A DNA stretch of 64,000 bases from Pelagerythrobacter marinus (lineage in GTDB: Bacteria; Pseudomonadota; Alphaproteobacteria; Sphingomonadales; Sphingomonadaceae). Made by a program: the position numbers and the translations under genes. The notes under the pieces are model-generated. The model ran no database searches and had not been told where the DNA came from. It saw only the letters and a program-made list of their open reading frames with translations. Location of the stretch: NCBI RefSeq assembly GCF_009827515.1, contig NZ_WTYO01000001.1, positions 663,501-727,500 on the forward strand, given 5' to 3'. Positions 37,529 through 46,957 of the stretch are shown one piece after another (positions within the stretch are counted from its first letter, which is position 1; each line of letters opens with the position of its first letter).

Positions 37529-39490
37529 TCAGATCGCGATCCGCTGCGGCGTCTCCTCGTCGCGCTCCTGCGCCAGCAGCATGGCGGCGAGGTAGTCGGG
37601 CACGGCGCGGCTGAAGTAATAGCCCTGGCCGAGCGTGCAGCCGGCTTCGCGCACGGCGGTGACCTGCTCGATCGTCTCGAGCCCTTCGGCCACGATTTCC
37701 ATGTCGAGCTGCGCGCCCATTTCGGCGACCGCGCGGATGATCGCCTCCGTCCGGCGCGAGACATCGGGGCCGGAGACGAAGCTGCGATCGACCTTGATCT
37801 TCTTGAACGGGTACTTGTTGACGTAGGAAAGCGAGGAATAGCCGGTGCCGAAATCGTCGAGCGCGAAGCGCACGCCGCGGGCCGAAAGGTCGCGGATGAA
37901 GGCATCGGTCGCCTCGCTGTCGTCGAGGAACAGGCTCTCGGTCACTTCCAGCTCCAGCCGCGTCGGGTCCAGCCCGGCCTCGCGCAGGGCGCTGACGATG
38001 CCGAGCGCCGCGCCCGGCGCCTTGATCTGGAGCGAGGACAGGTTGACCGCGATCGTCACGTCTTCGGGCCACTGCGCGGCGGCCTTGGCCGCCTGGGCCG
38101 TGATCCAGTTGCCCAGCGTCACGATCACCCCGGTTTCCTCGGCCACCGGGATGAATTCGTCGGGGCGCATCTCGCCCTTCTGCGGGTGGAACCAGCGCAC
38201 CAGCGCCTCGAACGTGCGGATGCGGCCGGTCGCGAGGTCCACGATCGGCTGGAAGAAGATCGACAGCTCGTTCTTCTGGATCGCGCTGCGCAGTTCGGCC
38301 TCGATCTCGCGCCGGCGGGCGAGGTCGCGGCTCATCGAGCTGTCGAAGAAGCAGGTCTGCCGCCGCCCGTTGACCTTGGCGTGATAGAGCGCGAGGTCCG
38401 CGGCCTGCATCACGCTGTCGGCATCGGGCCCGTCCTCGGGCAAGACGGCGACGCCCAGCGAGGCGCCGATTTCCAGCCGTTCGCCGTCGATCCGCACCGG
38501 GCGCATGATCTCGGCATGGACTTCGCTTGCCAAGCGCATGCAGTCGGCCCGGCTCTCGATCTCGCAGAAGACGATGAACTCGTCGCCGCCGAAGCGCGCG
38601 ACCGTGGTGCCGCTGGGCGTGATTTCCTGCAGCCGCCGCGCGACCGTCTGCAACACGCGGTCGCCGACCGGGTGGCCGAGCAGGTCGTTCACTTCCTTGA
38701 ACCGGTCGAGGTCGATCCAGATCAGGCCCATCATCTGGTCCTCGTCGATCTCCATCAGCTTCTCCACGATCTCGTGGTTCAGCCCGGCGCGGTTGGCGAG
38801 GCCGGTGACGGTATCGGTCCGGGCGAGCTGCTGCATCTTGGTCGCCAGCCGGGCGCTGGTTTCGGCCGCCGCGATATTGTCGCGCAGCAGGTGGAACACG
38901 CTCATCGTGATCGAGGCCATGGCCGGGACCATCAGCAGGATCGTGATCGCGAAGACCAGGAAGGGCAGCGACTGGAGATAGAGACAGGCGAGGCTGATCG
39001 GCAAGCAGACCAGGACCAGCTGGCCGATCGCGATCACCGGGCGGCCCGCGTTGCGCGCGCAGATCGCGATGCCGTAACCGATCGCGTTGGCCGCCATCAT
39101 CACCTCGGCCGCCGGATCGACTTCGAGGATCAGCGCGGTCGCCGTCGCCGTCCCCAGCAGGAGCGCATAGGTGAAGGCACCGACCTCGTAGATCTTTTCC
39201 AGCGTGCTGGTGCTGGCATCGCTGTCGGGCGAAATGCCGAACGCGAGCGTGACGCGCACCGCCGCGACCAGGCACAGCGCGGCGCTGAGCCCGTACATGG
39301 CCGCGGAATCGCTGACGTAGGCGACGACCAGCGAGGAGACGATCCCGCTCGCCGCGCCGGCGGCCAGGCTGCTCGGCTGGGTATAGAGGGTGCGAACGAG
39401 GATACGGCGGACGCGTTCGGACAACGCATCGCCTTTCTGGAAATAGGACAAGGCCCTGGTGACCTTCCCCCGGGGTTCGCAGCTCGCCAT
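37529..39490 (-). CDS. membrane GGDEF-EAL cyclic-di-GMP enzyme
   Basis: The 653-residue protein has five or six hydrophobic segments in residues 45-200, then a GGDEF domain (GGDEF at 301-305) and an EAL domain (EAL at 428-430, with DDFGTGYSS and VTESLF intact). Both catalytic motifs are intact, so it could be a diguanylate cyclase, a phosphodiesterase or both. No RxxD inhibitory site is visible just before GGDEF. The membrane region is not a named sensor that I recognise. It stands upstream of the TCA operon on the same strand but 216 bases away. Confidence 0.93.
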   Translation of the reverse strand: MASCEPRGKVTRALSYFQKGDALSERVRRILVRTLYTQPSSLAAGAASGIVSSLVVAYVSDSAAMYGLSAALCLVAAVRVTLAFGISPDSDASTSTLEKIYEVGAFTYALLLGTATATALILEVDPAAEVMMAANAIGYGIAICARNAGRPVIAIGQLVLVCLPISLACLYLQSLPFLVFAITILLMVPAMASITMSVFHLLRDNIAAAETSARLATKMQQLARTDTVTGLANRAGLNHEIVEKLMEIDEDQMMGLIWIDLDRFKEVNDLLGHPVGDRVLQTVARRLQEITPSGTTVARFGGDEFIVFCEIESRADCMRLASEVHAEIMRPVRIDGERLEIGASLGVAVLPEDGPDADSVMQAADLALYHAKVNGRRQTCFFDSSMSRDLARRREIEAELRSAIQKNELSIFFQPIVDLATGRIRTFEALVRWFHPQKGEMRPDEFIPVAEETGVIVTLGNWITAQAAKAAAQWPEDVTIAVNLSSLQIKAPGAALGIVSALREAGLDPTRLELEVTESLFLDDSEATDAFIRDLSARGVRFALDDFGTGYSSLSYVNKYPFKKIKVDRSFVSGPDVSRRTEAIIRAVAEMGAQLDMEIVAEGLETIEQVTAVREAGCTLGQGYYFSRAVPDYLAAMLLAQERDEETPQRIAI

Positions 39491-39579
39491 GAAGACACCG
39501 TTACCCCAAAATTGGTCACCGCATAGTTAAGAGGTGCCTTACACCCCTTGCCGGTGGCCGCTGGAAGGCGGTGGAAACC

Positions 39580-39933
39580 CTACTGCGGGAGGGTTTCGTT
39601 CGCCGAGGGCGCGACCCCCTCGGTCCGCAGGCCGGCGGCCGTCGTCCGCTCCAGACCGCGGGCGAGCCGCGCGTCGAGCGTGCGGCAGATGCCGTGCCAC
39701 CAGTCGTACGAAGCGCGGTCGCCGGCGAAGAAGGCGCGCTCGGCCTGGCGGCGCGCCTCGCGCGCGGCGCCCAGGCCATGGCGGGCGAAGTGGTGGAGCG
39801 CGGCATGCAGCATCCGGTCGTTGCCCCGTTCGGTGCAGTTGTCATTGGCCGCGCGACCGGGCTTGCGCCGGCGCAGCGCGCGGGCAAGGGGGCTCTGCGT
39901 CGAACGGCGCGATGCGGCGAAATGGACCGTCAT
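39580..39933 (-). CDS. small conserved hypothetical protein
   Basis: The 117-residue basic protein carries RMLHAALHHFARHGLGAA and AERAFFAGDRASYDWWHGIC, then RTLDARLARGL. I recall similar short proteins in sphingomonads but no function. There is no signal peptide or membrane segment. It precedes the GGDEF-EAL gene by 89 bases. Confidence 0.6.
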   Translation of the reverse strand: MTVHFAASRRSTQSPLARALRRRKPGRAANDNCTERGNDRMLHAALHHFARHGLGAAREARRQAERAFFAGDRASYDWWHGICRTLDARLARGLERTTAAGLRTEGVAPSANETLPQ

Positions 39934-40151
39934 GACAAGGTGGGCCTTCCGGTATGCTCTTCGCGGCTGGCGGCAAAGGCGGGTTGCGACTTGCGCGCCG
40001 CTCTAGGCGCGGCAGCCCTAAGCAGGGGTTTTGCCCTAGGGTTTCCGCCGCTTTAACGATTTGCGCCCGATCGGGGCGCAGGGCCGAGAGCAAAGGGGCG
40101 CGAGCGACCGGCTGGCAAGAAAGCCTTGCGGGGAAGCCTTGCGAAAAGGCC

Positions 40152-41270
40152 TCAGGGGCGGGCGATCCAGCGCCCGCTGTTCGCATATTCGGGCTTCACC
40201 CCGCCGCCGCCCGGCAGGTTGCCGCCGGCGGCGTCGGCCGCGCCTTCGCCCGGTCGCGCGGCCTGTCCGGCAGGCGCGGGGCCGGGGAGGAGGGGCGGAG
40301 TGGCGGCGCGCGTGTCGGGAACGGCCCGGCCCGGCGCGGGCACGTCGCGCGCGGCGGCGAGCGCGGCGCCGGCGGCATCGCCGCGCGGGGCGGCCGCGAC
40401 CGGCTCGCTCCCGCGATAGGCGGCGGTGAAGGCGGCCGGGCGGCCGGCCGATCCGCGCCAGCGGTAGAACCGGTGCGCGCCGATCACCCCGACGGTGTCG
40501 AGGCTCGGCGCCCAGTAGGGGTTGATCCAGATCGTGTGGTAATGGGTCGCCAGGCCGACCGGGGCATAGACGTCGCCCGAAAGCGCCTGCCGCGCGACCC
40601 GCAGCGCGCGGTCCCAGGCCGCCTTGACCGGCCTGCGCGCGAGCGAGCCGTCGCAGGTGAAGGTGAACTGGCAGCCGGTCCTGCGCTCGCTGCCCTGGAA
40701 AACGACGCCGCACACGCTGTTCGGATAGGTCGGGTGCGCCACGCGGTTGAGCACGACCTGGGCGACGGCTTTCTGCCCGCCCAGGGTCTCGCTCGCCGCC
40801 TCGTAATAGACGGCGCTGGCCAGGCAATGCAGCGCGCGGGCGCGGTCGATCGCGCTGCCGCCGCCGGTGAAGCTGCGCGCGGCCGGGCCGGCGGTGCGCG
40901 CCGCGGCCAGTTCGGCCGCCTCGCCATCGCCGGTGCCGGTGGGGTCGAACACCGCGGCGAGGTCGTCGCGCGCCGACGGCACGACGCGCGGGCTGTCTTC
41001 GAGGAAGTAGAACGCCGAACCGGGGAACGAATGGCCGGCGCGTTCGAACGGCATCGGGCGGACGGTTTCTGCCGGCGCGGGCTGGGCCGCGGGCTGGCCG
41101 AACGCGTGCCAGTCGTCCGGCGCGGCCATCGCCGGCACGCCTAGCGCCGCGGCGATCGCGAGGATGCGCCGCCCGCGATGCCGCCCGGCCGGGCCGCCGC
41201 GCAGCAGGCGCGACCAGGCGCTCGCCGGCTTGCGGCGGGTGCGATCGGTCCTGGCCGGGCCGTGGTGCAA
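40152..41270 (-). CDS. SleB-type cell-wall hydrolase
   Basis: The start appears to be a TTG at 41270 with AAAGGA 6 bases upstream; the next in-frame ATG lies past the hydrophobic segment. An Arg-rich N terminus and a hydrophobic stretch (ILAIAAALGVPAMAA, 36-50) suggest export or anchoring. The SleB domain (about 145-260) has CLASAVYYEAASE with the likely catalytic Glu157, VAQVVLNRVAHPTYPNS and CQFTFTCDG. The last 110 residues are Pro/Ala/Gly-rich. Peptidoglycan cleavage is the family role; non-sporulating alphaproteobacteria use such enzymes in wall turnover. Confidence 0.88.
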   Translation of the reverse strand: MHHGPARTDRTRRKPASAWSRLLRGGPAGRHRGRRILAIAAALGVPAMAAPDDWHAFGQPAAQPAPAETVRPMPFERAGHSFPGSAFYFLEDSPRVVPSARDDLAAVFDPTGTGDGEAAELAAARTAGPAARSFTGGGSAIDRARALHCLASAVYYEAASETLGGQKAVAQVVLNRVAHPTYPNSVCGVVFQGSERRTGCQFTFTCDGSLARRPVKAAWDRALRVARQALSGDVYAPVGLATHYHTIWINPYWAPSLDTVGVIGAHRFYRWRGSAGRPAAFTAAYRGSEPVAAAPRGDAAGAALAAARDVPAPGRAVPDTRAATPPLLPGPAPAGQAARPGEGAADAAGGNLPGGGGVKPEYANSGRWIARP

Positions 41271-41469
41271 GCTGCGTCCTTTCGGTTGTCCGCCGCCGGG
41301 TGCGGGCGCGCCCCGGGCGCGTAGCAGCGCAAATGATGAACTGCGAACGCGCCGTCTCCCCCGTCCCTTGGCGGGACAGGTCGCAAGCGGCGGTTAAGCG
41401 GCGTGGCTAGCGAGAGGTTAACGCGCGCCCCGCTTGCCCGGGCCCGACGGCGCGGCTAAGGGCCGCCGC

Positions 41470-41660
41470 ACGTCACGGGTTGTCCGCCCGCCCGCAAGGC
41501 GGCGGACCGAAGAGGGAAGGGGGTAGAAGCCCCCGCTGCCCCCGCAACTGTGACCGGGGAGTGCCCGTTCGGCAAGCCACTGGGGAACCGGGCCACCGGC
41601 AAACCGGGAAGGCGAAGCGCGGCGCGTCGATCCGGGAGCCAGGAGACCTGCCCGCCGACG
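41470..41660 (+). ncRNA. cobalamin riboswitch
   Basis: The conserved blocks are all present in order: AGGGAA (41513-41518), CCCCCGCAACTGTGA (ending near 41553), GCCACTGG (41576-41583), CGGGAAGGCG (41605-41614) and the B12 box AGCCAGGAGACCTGCC (41637-41652). It lies about 100 bases before a BtuB-type receptor gene. The outer ends are approximate. By family knowledge, adenosylcobalamin binding would lower receptor expression. Confidence 0.95.
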
Positions 41661-41699
41661 GTCGTTCGTGCTGCCGGGCGGGGTGTACCGGAAGCAAGC

Positions 41700-41723
41700 G
41701 GAAGGGGCATGCGCCCCCGTTCC
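41700..41723 (+). promoter_or_regulatory. expression-platform hairpin of the B12 riboswitch
   Basis: GGAAGGGGC (41700-41708) pairs with GCCCC (41713-41717) and TTCC (41720-41723) around the loop ATGC, with a CG bulge. No strong T run follows, and the receptor RBS (CAGGAG, 41748-41753) comes 25 bases later. Translational control is thus more likely than termination, but this is inference. Confidence 0.5.
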
Positions 41724-41759
41724 GTCATGGGCGACATTCGTTCGTGACAGGAGTATCCC

Positions 41760-43664
41760 ATGCGTAACCACTTGATTTTTGGCACCAGCATCCTTGCGCT
41801 CTCCGCGCCTCTCGCGGCGCAGGAGGCAGCCGACCCCTATGGCCAGTTCCGGCCCGAAGAGACCGAGATCACCGTCACCGCCACCGGCACCCGGATCGAG
41901 GTGGAGGACACCGGCCAGCCGGTCACCGTGATCGGCCGGGACGAGATCGAAAGCGTCCAGGGCGCCGACCTGACCCGCGTGCTGGAGCGAGTGCCCGGCC
42001 TGTCGTTCAGCCGCAACGGCGGCCCGGGCGCGGTGACCGGCGTGCGCCTGCGCGGGGCGGAGGGCGAGCAGCTCCTCGTCATCGTCGACGGGGTGCGCGT
42101 GTCCGACCCGGCGGCGCCCGGCGGCGGGTTCGATTTCGGCAACCTGCTCGCCACCAACCTCGGCAAGGTCGAGGTCCTGCGCGGGTCGAACTCCACGATC
42201 TGGGGCTCGGACGCGATCGGCGGGGTCCTGGTCGCCAGCACGCGCAGCGAAACCGGGCTGGAGGCGAGCGCCGAGTACGGATCGCGCGATACGCTGACCG
42301 GCGCGGTTTCCGGCGGCGTCGGCGGCACGGCCGGGTTCCTCGGCGGATCGGCCAGCTATTACCGCACCGACGGCTTCTCCCAGGCGGCCAGCGGCACCGA
42401 GCCCGACGGCTTCGAGCAATGGGCCGTCAACGGCCACGGGCGGCTCTACCTCACCCCCGGGTTCGAGGTCTTCGCACGCGGCCGCTGGGCCGAAGGCGAC
42501 CTCGATCTCGACGGTTTCCCGCCGCCCGATTACGCGCTGGCCGACACCGAGGATACGCAGCACACGCGCCAGTACTCGGCATCGGCCGGCGCGGTCTACG
42601 ACGCGGGGCCGCTGTTCGTCAGCGCCGCCTATTCCTTCGCCGATACCGAGCGCGCGAACCGCAGCGAGGGTGTGGACGATCCGACTTTCGCCAGCGACGG
42701 CCATTCGGACCGGGTCGAGCTGCGCGGCGAATGGCGCCCGATCGGGCCGCTGCTGGTCAATTTCGGAGCGGAGAACGAGTGGAGCGACTATCGCACGCTG
42801 ACCGACGACGCGCGGCACAGCACGCGGATCTTCGGCGCCTATGCCCAGCTCGGGATCGAGATGGGGCCGCTTTCGGCCCATGCCGGCGCCCGGCTCGACG
42901 ATCACGCCCGCTTCGGCAGCGAGACGAGCTTCGGCGCGGACGTCAGCTATGCCCTGGCCGGCGACCTGCGCCTGCGCGCGAGCGTGGGCGAAGGGTTCAA
43001 GGCGCCGACGCTCTACCAGCTCTATTCCGACTACGGGAACGAGGCGCTCCAGCCCGAACGGAGCACCAGCTACGACATCGGCCTGGTCCACGGCGACCGG
43101 TCGCTGTCGGGCACGCGCTTCTACGGCGCGGTCACCGCGTTCCGCCGCGATGCGCGCAACCAGATCGAGTTCGCCAGCTGCTGGCAGAACCCGGCCCCGC
43201 TCTGCGCCGATCGCCCGTTCGGCTTCTACGACAATATCGGCCGCGTCCGGGCCGAGGGGATTGAGGTCGAACTGGGTGCGCGCCCGTCCGATCGCTGGGT
43301 CACTCGCGCGGTCTATGCCTGGGTCGATACCGAGAACCGCACCGCCGGTTCGGCGAACGAGGGCAATGTCCTCGCCCGCCGTCCGCGCCACACGCTGACG
43401 CTGTCGGCCGACTGGGAAAGCCCGCTGGCCGACTTCACCCTGGGCGGCGACGTGCGGCTGGTGAGCGATTCGTTCGACAATGCCAGCAACCTGACCCCGC
43501 TCGACGGCTATGCCCTCGCGAGCCTGCGCGCGGCGCTGCCCTTCGGCGAGCGGTTCGAGCTGTTCGGCCGGGTCGAGAACCTGTTCGACACCGAATACCA
43601 GACGGCGGCTGGCTATGCGACGGCGGGCCGCAGCGCCTACGTCGGCGCGCGCGCGCGGTTCTGA
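41760..43664 (+). CDS. btuB: TonB-dependent vitamin B12 receptor, BtuB-like
   Basis: The 634-residue outer-membrane protein has a signal peptide (cleavage after Ala20), a TonB box (ETEITVTATG, 34-43), a plug domain (VLERVPGLSFSRNGGPGAVT, LVIVDGVRVSD, VEVLRGSNSTIWGSDAIGG) and a beta-barrel ending in YVGARARF with C-terminal Phe. The upstream cobalamin riboswitch makes B12 the probable substrate. No btuCDF or cob genes are next to it. A strong bidirectional terminator separates it from the convergent peptidase gene. Confidence 0.92.
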   Translation: MRNHLIFGTSILALSAPLAAQEAADPYGQFRPEETEITVTATGTRIEVEDTGQPVTVIGRDEIESVQGADLTRVLERVPGLSFSRNGGPGAVTGVRLRGAEGEQLLVIVDGVRVSDPAAPGGGFDFGNLLATNLGKVEVLRGSNSTIWGSDAIGGVLVASTRSETGLEASAEYGSRDTLTGAVSGGVGGTAGFLGGSASYYRTDGFSQAASGTEPDGFEQWAVNGHGRLYLTPGFEVFARGRWAEGDLDLDGFPPPDYALADTEDTQHTRQYSASAGAVYDAGPLFVSAAYSFADTERANRSEGVDDPTFASDGHSDRVELRGEWRPIGPLLVNFGAENEWSDYRTLTDDARHSTRIFGAYAQLGIEMGPLSAHAGARLDDHARFGSETSFGADVSYALAGDLRLRASVGEGFKAPTLYQLYSDYGNEALQPERSTSYDIGLVHGDRSLSGTRFYGAVTAFRRDARNQIEFASCWQNPAPLCADRPFGFYDNIGRVRAEGIEVELGARPSDRWVTRAVYAWVDTENRTAGSANEGNVLARRPRHTLTLSADWESPLADFTLGGDVRLVSDSFDNASNLTPLDGYALASLRAALPFGERFELFGRVENLFDTEYQTAAGYATAGRSAYVGARARF

Positions 43665-43690
43665 TCCGCCGCAAAGTCTGAAGCACGAAA

Positions 43691-43725
43691 AAGCGCCCGG
43701 CCTCGCGGTGAGGCCGGGCGCTTTT
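43691..43725. terminator. bidirectional intrinsic terminator
   Basis: A perfect 14-bp stem (43691-43704 with 43710-43723) with a 5-base loop is flanked by A residues on the left and T residues on the right, so it can work for btuB. In the other direction it lies beyond the peptidase gene ending at 43883. Confidence 0.9.
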
Positions 43726-43750
43726 CTGTTTCGCTCTCTCTCCGTCTCGC

Positions 43751-43841
43751 GTCATGCTGAACTCGTTTCACCATCCATCGCGCCTTCATGGGCTGAGTCC
43801 CGAGAGGACGAATGGACCCCGAAACGAGTTCAGGGTGACGG
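43751..43841. repeat. REP-like dispersed repeat, copy 2
   Basis: The 20 bases at 43751-43770 are the inverse of 43820-43839 at 17 positions. The right end (43816-43841) matches 1341-1366 at 24 of 26 positions. It is located between two convergent genes next to the bidirectional terminator, a common site for such elements. Confidence 0.75.
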
Positions 43842-43882
43842 GGGGCGGCGCCGCGGGCCGCCCCTCAGGAGCGCTTACCCCC

Positions 43883-46120
43883 TCAGTCCTCGGTCGTTTC
43901 GGGCGGCAGCGGGCCGTCCGACGTGGTCGGTTCGGCTTCCGCCTCGCCGCCCAGCAACCCGCGAGCCTCGAGCATCGGCGTCACGTCGGGCTGGCGCCCG
44001 GCGAAGTTCTCGAACATCTTGAAATAGTCCATCGTCCCGCCGCGGCTGAGCACGGTCTTGCGATAGTGATCGCCGTTCGCGCGCGTCAGCCCGCCGTTGT
44101 CGAGGAACCACTGCCGGCTGTCGCGGTCGAGCATCTCGGTCCAGAGGTAGGAATAGTACCCCGCGCTGTAACCGGCCGGGCTGGAGAAGATGTGGTTGAA
44201 ATAGGTCGAGCGATAGCGCGGCGGCACCAGGTCCACTTCCAGCCCCAGTTCCTCCAGCGCGCTGCGTTCGAAGGCATCGACTTCCTCGGGCGTGTCGATC
44301 GCCGCCGCTTCCTCGGCGCTCAGCGCGTGCCACTTCATGTCGAGCAGCGCGGCCTCGACCACTTCGCCGAAATCGTATCCCTGGTTGAACTTGGCCGCGG
44401 CCTCGATCTTCTCGACCAGCTCGGCCGGGATCGTCTCGCCCGTTTCGTAGTGCTTGGCATAGTTGCGCAGGACCTCGGGATATGTCGCCCACAGCTCGTT
44501 CACCTGGCTCGGGTACTCGACGAAATCGCGCGCGGTCGCCGTGCCCGAGAGGCTGGCGTATTTCTGGTCGGCGAAGAAACCGTGCAGCGCGTGGCCGAAC
44601 TCGTGGAACAGCGTGTTGACGTTGTCGAAGCTGACCAGCTGCGGTTCGCCGTCGGCGGCCTTGGGGATGTTGAGCACGTTGTAGATCACCGGCTTGGTGC
44701 CGTAGAGGTGGCTCTGGTCCACGAAGTTGCTCATCCACGCGCCGCCGCGCTTGCTCGGCCGCTGGAAGGGATCGAAATAGAAGATCCCCAGCTCGCTGCC
44801 ATCGGCATCGAACACGGTATAGGTCGTCACGTCGGGGTGGTAGACCGGCAGGTCGGTGCGCTGTTCGAACGACAGGCCGTAGAGCTTGTTCGCGGCGTAG
44901 AACACGCCGTTTTCGAGCACGCTGGTCAGTTCGAAATAGGGCTTAACCGCGTTCTCGTCGATGTCGTACTTCGCCTTGCGGACTTTCTCGGCATAGCGAT
45001 ACCAGTCCCACGGGCGCACGTCGAAATCGCCGCCTTCGGCCCGGATCTGCTCGTTCAGCAAGGCCGCCTCGCGCCGCTGGGTCGCGGCGAGGGCGGGGAC
45101 CATCTGCTCCATGAAATCGAGCGCGGTCTTCGGGTTCTTGGCCATGCGGTCGTACATGACGTAGCTCGCCCAGTCGGGCTGGCCGAACAGGGCCGCCTTC
45201 TGCGCGCGCAAGCCGGCGATTTCGGCCAGCAGGGTGCGCGTGTCGTTCTCGCCGCCGCGGTCCGCGCGGTGATAGCTGTTCATGAACAAGGCCTCGCGCG
45301 TGGCGCGGTCTTCCAGCTCGGGCAGGAGCGGCTGCTGCGTCGTGTTCTGCAGCGCGATCACGTACTTGCCATCCAGCCCGCGCTCGGTCGCCAGCTTGGC
45401 GGCAGCCTCGATATCGGCATCGGACAGGCCGGCGAGCTGGGCCCTGCTGTCCACCACCAGCGCGCCGTCCACCGTCGCCTGGCGCACTTTCTGCGAAAAC
45501 TCGGTGGTCAGTTCGGACAGGCGCGAATTGATCGCCTTCACCTGTTCCTTCTGCGCCGGGTCGAGCAGGGCGCCGGCATGGACCATCTGGTCGTAGGTTT
45601 CTTCCAGCAGCTTGGCGTCTTCCGGCGTCATCGTCATCGCCGCGCGGTTGTCGTACACCGCCTTGACCCGCTGGAACAGCACCGGATCGAGCGTGATCGC
45701 GTCCGAATGCTGCGACAGCTTGGGGCCGATCTCGGCCTGGACCGCGTCGAGCGTGTCGTTGGTGTTCGCGCCGGTCAGCGCGTAGAACACCGTCGCCACC
45801 CGGCCGAGCATCCGGCCCGAGGTTTCGAGCGCGACGATCGTGTTCTCGAACGTCGGCGGCTCGGGGTTGTTCTTGATCGCCTCGATCTCGGCGCTGTGGA
45901 TCGCCATCGCCTGTTCGAAGGCGGGCTTGTAATCGCTATCGTCGATCTGCGTGAAATCGGGCGCGTGGAACGGCAGGCTGCTCGCTTTCGCGAAATAGCC
46001 GGTTGCCTCGGGAATCGCGCTCTCGGCAGCGGCAGTATCGGCGGAATTCACGGCACCCTCCTCGATCGTGGAGCACCCGGCGAGTGCGAATGCGATGGTG
46101 GCCAGGATATGGGCCTTCAT
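43883..46120 (-). CDS. M3-family zinc metallopeptidase lipoprotein (Dcp-like)
   Basis: The start is set at 46120, where a lipoprotein signal begins (MKAHILATIAFALAGC, Cys16 after LAG). The 745-residue protein carries HEFGH (506-510), the zinc site of the thimet/oligopeptidase family, and overall resembles dipeptidyl carboxypeptidase or oligopeptidase A. With a lipoprotein signal it would act in the periplasm on peptides from protein turnover. The C-terminal 20 residues are acidic. Confidence 0.92.
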   Translation of the reverse strand: MKAHILATIAFALAGCSTIEEGAVNSADTAAAESAIPEATGYFAKASSLPFHAPDFTQIDDSDYKPAFEQAMAIHSAEIEAIKNNPEPPTFENTIVALETSGRMLGRVATVFYALTGANTNDTLDAVQAEIGPKLSQHSDAITLDPVLFQRVKAVYDNRAAMTMTPEDAKLLEETYDQMVHAGALLDPAQKEQVKAINSRLSELTTEFSQKVRQATVDGALVVDSRAQLAGLSDADIEAAAKLATERGLDGKYVIALQNTTQQPLLPELEDRATREALFMNSYHRADRGGENDTRTLLAEIAGLRAQKAALFGQPDWASYVMYDRMAKNPKTALDFMEQMVPALAATQRREAALLNEQIRAEGGDFDVRPWDWYRYAEKVRKAKYDIDENAVKPYFELTSVLENGVFYAANKLYGLSFEQRTDLPVYHPDVTTYTVFDADGSELGIFYFDPFQRPSKRGGAWMSNFVDQSHLYGTKPVIYNVLNIPKAADGEPQLVSFDNVNTLFHEFGHALHGFFADQKYASLSGTATARDFVEYPSQVNELWATYPEVLRNYAKHYETGETIPAELVEKIEAAAKFNQGYDFGEVVEAALLDMKWHALSAEEAAAIDTPEEVDAFERSALEELGLEVDLVPPRYRSTYFNHIFSSPAGYSAGYYSYLWTEMLDRDSRQWFLDNGGLTRANGDHYRKTVLSRGGTMDYFKMFENFAGRQPDVTPMLEARGLLGGEAEAEPTTSDGPLPPETTED

Positions 46121-46242
46121 GGTCTCTCCAATCGTGTGTCGGGCCGGGCGCGGGGCACCGGGCAGGACAGGTTTGCTGCTGCGCGTTGAACCGGAGATCG
46201 GGGGCGAATGCAAGGACTTGCCGACGAACGGCAGGCGCCGCG

Positions 46243-46776
46243 TCAGCCGAGGGGGAAATCCTCCAGCCGTGCGTAGTCCGATCCGCCCGCCGTCAGCCGG
46301 CTTTCATAGAGCGCGAAGCATTCGACGGGCCAGGGCTCGGTGGCCAGCAGGGCATTGTCGGCCAGCCAGCCGCCGATCGGCCCGCTGGAGGCATTGAGCC
46401 GGGCAAGCGTGACGTGGGGCACGAACTTGCGCGTTTCCGGTACCAGGCCGGCCGCGCGGCAGGCGCGTTCGACCCGCCGCTGGAGAATGGCGAGCGGCTC
46501 GCTCGGGGCGAGGGCCGCCCAGACCGCGTGCGGCCGCCCCTTGCGCGCGAAATGCCCGACCCCGCGGATCGCGAGTTCGAAGGCCGGCGCCCGCACCGCG
46601 GACAGCGCGGCGACGAGATCCTCGGCCACCGGCGGATCGATCTCGCCGGCGAAACGCAGGGTGAGATGCAACTGCTCCTCCCCCTGCCAGCGCGCGCCCT
46701 CGATCCCGTCCATCGCGTCCAGCAACCGGTCGCACACCGTTTCGGGCAGGGGCAGGGCAACGAACAGGCGATGCAT
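46243..46776 (-). CDS. thpR: RNA 2',3'-cyclic phosphodiesterase (2H family)
   Basis: The 177-residue protein has the two HxT motifs of the 2H phosphoesterase fold: HLTLRF near residue 37 and HVTLAR near 124. The family opens 2',3'-cyclic phosphates on RNA ends and was long known as LigT. It starts MHRLFVALPLPE. It lies upstream of the M3 peptidase on the same strand, 122 bases apart; no functional link is evident. Confidence 0.9.
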   Translation of the reverse strand: MHRLFVALPLPETVCDRLLDAMDGIEGARWQGEEQLHLTLRFAGEIDPPVAEDLVAALSAVRAPAFELAIRGVGHFARKGRPHAVWAALAPSEPLAILQRRVERACRAAGLVPETRKFVPHVTLARLNASSGPIGGWLADNALLATEPWPVECFALYESRLTAGGSDYARLEDFPLG

Positions 46777-46932
46777 GCGCCCCGCCTAACAGAACCCGCG
46801 CCGCGCGTGGACCCCGTTGGGGCGGCACGCGTTGCATCACCGGCGACAGGCCCCACATCCAGCGCCGCCCCGCCGCGATCGCGGCGCCCGGGGGCGGGCG
46901 GTCCGCGCCCGTTGCCCCCACTTGACCCGGGC

Positions 46933-46947
46933 GAACAATTCAGGAAC
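46933..46947 (+). promoter_or_regulatory. SOS box (LexA site) of uvrA
   Basis: GAAC-N7-GAAC (46933-46936 and 46944-46947) is an exact match to the direct-repeat LexA site of alphaproteobacteria (read as GTTC-N7-GTTC on the other strand). It ends 10 bases before the uvrA ATG, and TTGACC at 46922-46927 may be the -35 element. Confidence 0.8.
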
Positions 46948-46957
46948 ACGGCTTCGC

